From assembly GCA_028289645.1 (NCBI GenBank), contig JANQOK010000016.1, positions 744,001-808,000 on the forward strand: a DNA stretch of 64,000 bases, read 5' to 3'. The stretch is from Anderseniella sp. (GTDB taxonomy: Bacteria; Pseudomonadota; Alphaproteobacteria; Rhizobiales; Aestuariivirgaceae). A program made the translations under genes and the position numbers. How positions within the stretch are numbered: the first letter of the stretch is position 1; each line of letters opens with the position of its first letter. The notes under the pieces were generated by a model. The model was not told the origin of the DNA. It was given only the letters and a program-made list of their open reading frames with translations, and ran no database searches. Below, in pieces: positions 61,842-64,000 of the stretch.

Positions 61842-62675
61842 ATGTATGGACAGGCACCGGCCAACAGCCCCAGACGCACCAGAGACGGCAGCACGCTGCC
61901 GCGTGTAAGGTCAATATCGCGCGCCATTCACATCATGCGGGCGTTTACGCCGGAGCGGCGCCATCTGACCCTTGCCGAGATCGTTCGCGCCACCGGACTG
62001 GACGCCGGCACCACGCGCAGGATTCTTGTTACGCTGCGCGACGAGAGCATCGTGCGCCAGGACGACAATACCGGCGCCTACTGCCTGGCGCTTGACGTGT
62101 TGCAGATAGCCGGCGCCGTGCCGGAAGGAAACTCGCTGCGCGAGCTGACCGAGAGCAGACTGATGCGGCTGGCGCGGGACACCGGTGCCACGGTGTTCCT
62201 GTCGATACTGCGCAACAATGCCGCCGTTTGCCTGGCCCGGTATCATGGCGAATCCGCAGTGCAGGTGCGCTGGTGGTCGGTTGGCGGCAAATTGCCGTTG
62301 AACTGTGGAGCGGGGCCAAAGGTCCTGCTGGCGCACATGCCCGAAACCGAACAGGACAGCTTCCTGAACAGCAACCTGACCCAGCTCACCGACAAGAGCG
62401 TCATCGATGCCGGGCGCCTGAAGAAGGAGCTGAACGAGATCCGCGAAACCGGCTGGGCCATCACACATGACGACGTCGCGGTCGGCCTTTCCGCCCTTGC
62501 CGTGCCGCTCAGCAATGCGGACGGCGACGTGCTGGCCGCGGTCTCCGTGGGCGGGCTGACGGCGCAGATCGCCGGCGAAGGCTCGCCCCGATGCCTCGAC
62601 GACCTGTTACACTGCGGCCGCGACCTGGCCACGCTGGTGCGCTCGATATCTCCCACATCCATGCCAGTTGAGTGA
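61842..62675 (+). CDS. IclR-family transcriptional regulator
   Basis: The 277-residue protein has an IclR winged helix (about 22-75: HIMRAFTPERRHLTLAEIVR, GLDAGTTRRILVTL) and a ligand-binding GAF-like domain (TGATVFLSILRNNAAVCLAR, LNCGAGPKVLLAHMPE, SALAVPLSNADGDVLAAVSV). It is divergent from the TRAP operon and next to an aconitase-family gene, both with the same operator, so it likely senses the substrate or product of that pathway. Confidence 0.93.
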   Translation: MYGQAPANSPRRTRDGSTLPRVRSISRAIHIMRAFTPERRHLTLAEIVRATGLDAGTTRRILVTLRDESIVRQDDNTGAYCLALDVLQIAGAVPEGNSLRELTESRLMRLARDTGATVFLSILRNNAAVCLARYHGESAVQVRWWSVGGKLPLNCGAGPKVLLAHMPETEQDSFLNSNLTQLTDKSVIDAGRLKKELNEIRETGWAITHDDVAVGLSALAVPLSNADGDVLAAVSVGGLTAQIAGEGSPRCLDDLLHCGRDLATLVRSISPTSMPVE

Positions 62676-62691
62676 TTTCATCAGATGAAAT
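62675..62691. promoter_or_regulatory. IclR operator 2 (17-bp palindrome)
   Basis: ATTTCATCAGATGAAAT differs from operator 1 only at the central base. It starts at the last base of the iclR stop codon and lies 12 nt before the TTGACA box of the downstream gene. Confidence 0.75.
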
Positions 62692-62703
62692 ATATGTTGC
62701 TGG

Positions 62704-62734
62704 TTGACACACCCTGATCATTCGCCGCTATTAT
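62704..62734 (+). promoter_or_regulatory. Predicted promoter of the aconitase-family gene
   Basis: TTGACA (62704-62709), a 19-nt spacer and TATTAT (62729-62734). The operator-to-promoter spacing matches that of the TRAP operon. Confidence 0.55.
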
Positions 62735-62783
62735 TGGCCGGGTCATGAGGCACGGCTTGTCGAACGCCTCGGGAGCAGATCAG

Positions 62784-64000
62784 ATGGGTTTTACAATTGC
62801 CGAAAAAATCCTGGCGCGGGCCGCCGGTCTGGATAGTGTCCGGGCCGGAGAAGAGATCAAGGCCAAGCCGGATTTCGTTATTGCCTATGACTTTCCCGGC
62901 TATACGGACGTCATCTTCAAGCACATGAAAGACGAGTTCGGCATCGACAAGGTGGCCGAACCGGAACGCTTCGCGCTGTTCATCGACCATATGGTGCCGG
63001 CTGTCACGCCGCAGGAGGAAGACCTGCACCAGAATACCCGGGACTGGGGTATCGCCAACAACGTACCGGTCTACGAGCGCAAGGGCATCGGTCACCAGGT
63101 GGCTGCCGAGCTTGGCTATGCAACACCGGGCGCGTTTGCTGTTCATTTCGACGGTCACATTTCACAACTGGGCACCTTCGGCACCCTGGCCATCGGCGTG
63201 CGTCGGCACCTTCTGGAGGCGTTCGTCAAGGAGTACATCCAGATCAAGGTGCCGGAAACCACCCGCGTCAACCTGAACGGCAGGTTGCGGCGCGGCGTCA
63301 TGGCCCGGGATATCTTTCATCATATCGTGCGCACGCTGGGCCCGGCATCGTGCCGGTTCCAGGTGCTGGAGATCGGCGGCAGCGCCGTTGAGCACCTGTC
63401 CATTGAAGGCCGCCAGGCAATCAACTGCCTGGCCATGTTCACCGGCGCCATCACCGCCATCATGAACCCGGATGACAAGGCCCTGGCATATGCGAAGGAA
63501 CGCGCCCGCATTGACCTGGAACCGGTGTTTTCCGACCCGGACGCGACTTACGCAGCCGTGCATGATATCGATATTTCGGATCTCGAGCCGATTGTCGTGG
63601 TGCCGCCGAGCCCGGCCAACACCAAGGATCTGAAAGACTATGCCGGCACCGAGGTTCAGGTCGGCTATCTGGGGTCATGTGCCTCGGGCAGGCTGGAAGA
63701 CCTGCGCATCGCGGCCGAAGTGCTGCGCGGCAAGCAGGTCAAGCCGGGTTTCCAGCTGCACGTGGTTCCGACCAGCCAGGAGATCATGGAACAGGCCTCG
63801 CGCGAAGGCGTGCTGACTGACCTGATTGCCGCCGGCGCTTTCGTGACCTCGTCATCATGTGACTACTGCTTCGGCCGCCTGGGCGTGATGAGCGACGGGC
63901 AACGTGCGGTATCGACCGGTACGCTGAATGTGCAGGGGCGGATGGGCAGTCCGGATTCGGAAATCTACATCGTCAATGCCGCGGCGGTGGCGGCGTCTGC
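62784..64000 (+). CDS. Aconitase-family dehydratase (3-isopropylmalate dehydratase large subunit-like), partial
   Basis: The ATG at 62784 follows GGGAG; ATG at 62745 is in frame. At least 405 residues are present before the window ends. Iron-sulfur ligands are visible: GSCASGRLEDL and SSSCDYCFGRLG, with CxxC. HFDGHISQLGTFGTLAIGV and VQVGYLGSCASG match the LeuC/homoaconitase-type large subunit. It probably forms a complex with a small subunit beyond the window. With the TRAP system and IclR it would form a catabolic module for a hydroxy-acid. It is not the leucine enzyme unless leuD-type partners follow. Confidence 0.85.
   Translation, partial: MGFTIAEKILARAAGLDSVRAGEEIKAKPDFVIAYDFPGYTDVIFKHMKDEFGIDKVAEPERFALFIDHMVPAVTPQEEDLHQNTRDWGIANNVPVYERKGIGHQVAAELGYATPGAFAVHFDGHISQLGTFGTLAIGVRRHLLEAFVKEYIQIKVPETTRVNLNGRLRRGVMARDIFHHIVRTLGPASCRFQVLEIGGSAVEHLSIEGRQAINCLAMFTGAITAIMNPDDKALAYAKERARIDLEPVFSDPDATYAAVHDIDISDLEPIVVVPPSPANTKDLKDYAGTEVQVGYLGSCASGRLEDLRIAAEVLRGKQVKPGFQLHVVPTSQEIMEQASREGVLTDLIAAGAFVTSSSCDYCFGRLGVMSDGQRAVSTGTLNVQGRMGSPDSEIYIVNAAAVAAS

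Overview
The window looks like an alphaproteobacterial chromosome, most likely of the order Hyphomicrobiales. The core has high GC content. The block rpmH-rnpA-yidC-engB-argB-HAD phosphatase-dapD-DUF805-dapE, facing def-fmt-truA, is a gene order familiar from that group. An Irr-type iron control element sits upstream of an iron-uptake operon.

Layout. 1-5.8 kb: the start of a sodium/solute-symporter-type (probably sensor kinase) protein, mscL, an aminotransferase and def-fmt-truA. 5.7-13.8 kb: a long minus-strand housekeeping run from rpmH down to dapE. 14.1-21.1 kb: a TVP38-family membrane protein with a flavin disulfide-oxidoreductase-like protein, an orphan histidine kinase, and a divergent gamma-glutamyltranspeptidase / P1 (DmpA) peptidase pair.

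21.3-36.3 kb: a 14.9-kb genomic island inserted in a tRNA-Arg(ACG) gene and bounded by a perfect 50-bp direct repeat. Its core has a tyrosine integrase, an AlpA-type excisionase/activator, a two-part primase-helicase, small phage-like proteins and an Xre regulator with three 21-bp tandem operator repeats. No capsid, terminase or lysis gene is seen, which fits a phage satellite or PICI-like element. Its cargo is almost entirely defence-like. It includes a ThsB-type TIR protein coupled to a SLATT membrane effector, and a TIR effector coupled to a small beta-rich partner. A second, apparently homologous partner is coupled to a DUF4238 protein. A HEPN protein (R-x4-H) and a HIRAN-like protein follow.

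36.4-42.9 kb: a class III cyclase with TolB-like and TPR regions, a GNAT enzyme, and a compact cassette of an 85-aa protein, a YcaO and a TfuA fused to a PRMT-like methyltransferase, followed by a Crp/Fnr regulator. 43.2-49.9 kb: an iron-uptake operon (two imelysin-like proteins, a di-haem DUF1111 oxidoreductase, DUF1513, DUF2325 and a CPAC-tailed small protein) downstream of the iron box. 50-55.1 kb: an enolase-superfamily dehydratase, a TRAP transporter and an isocitrate-lyase-superfamily enzyme. 55.1-58.7 kb: a GNAT-cNMP-binding fusion, an M29/NicX-like protein with a Cys/His tail, and a methyltransferase. 58.7-64 kb: a second TRAP transporter, an IclR regulator and an aconitase-family gene cut by the window edge. 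Two near-identical palindromes, each exactly 12 nt from a TTGACA box, tie the IclR gene to both the transporter and the aconitase-like enzyme.
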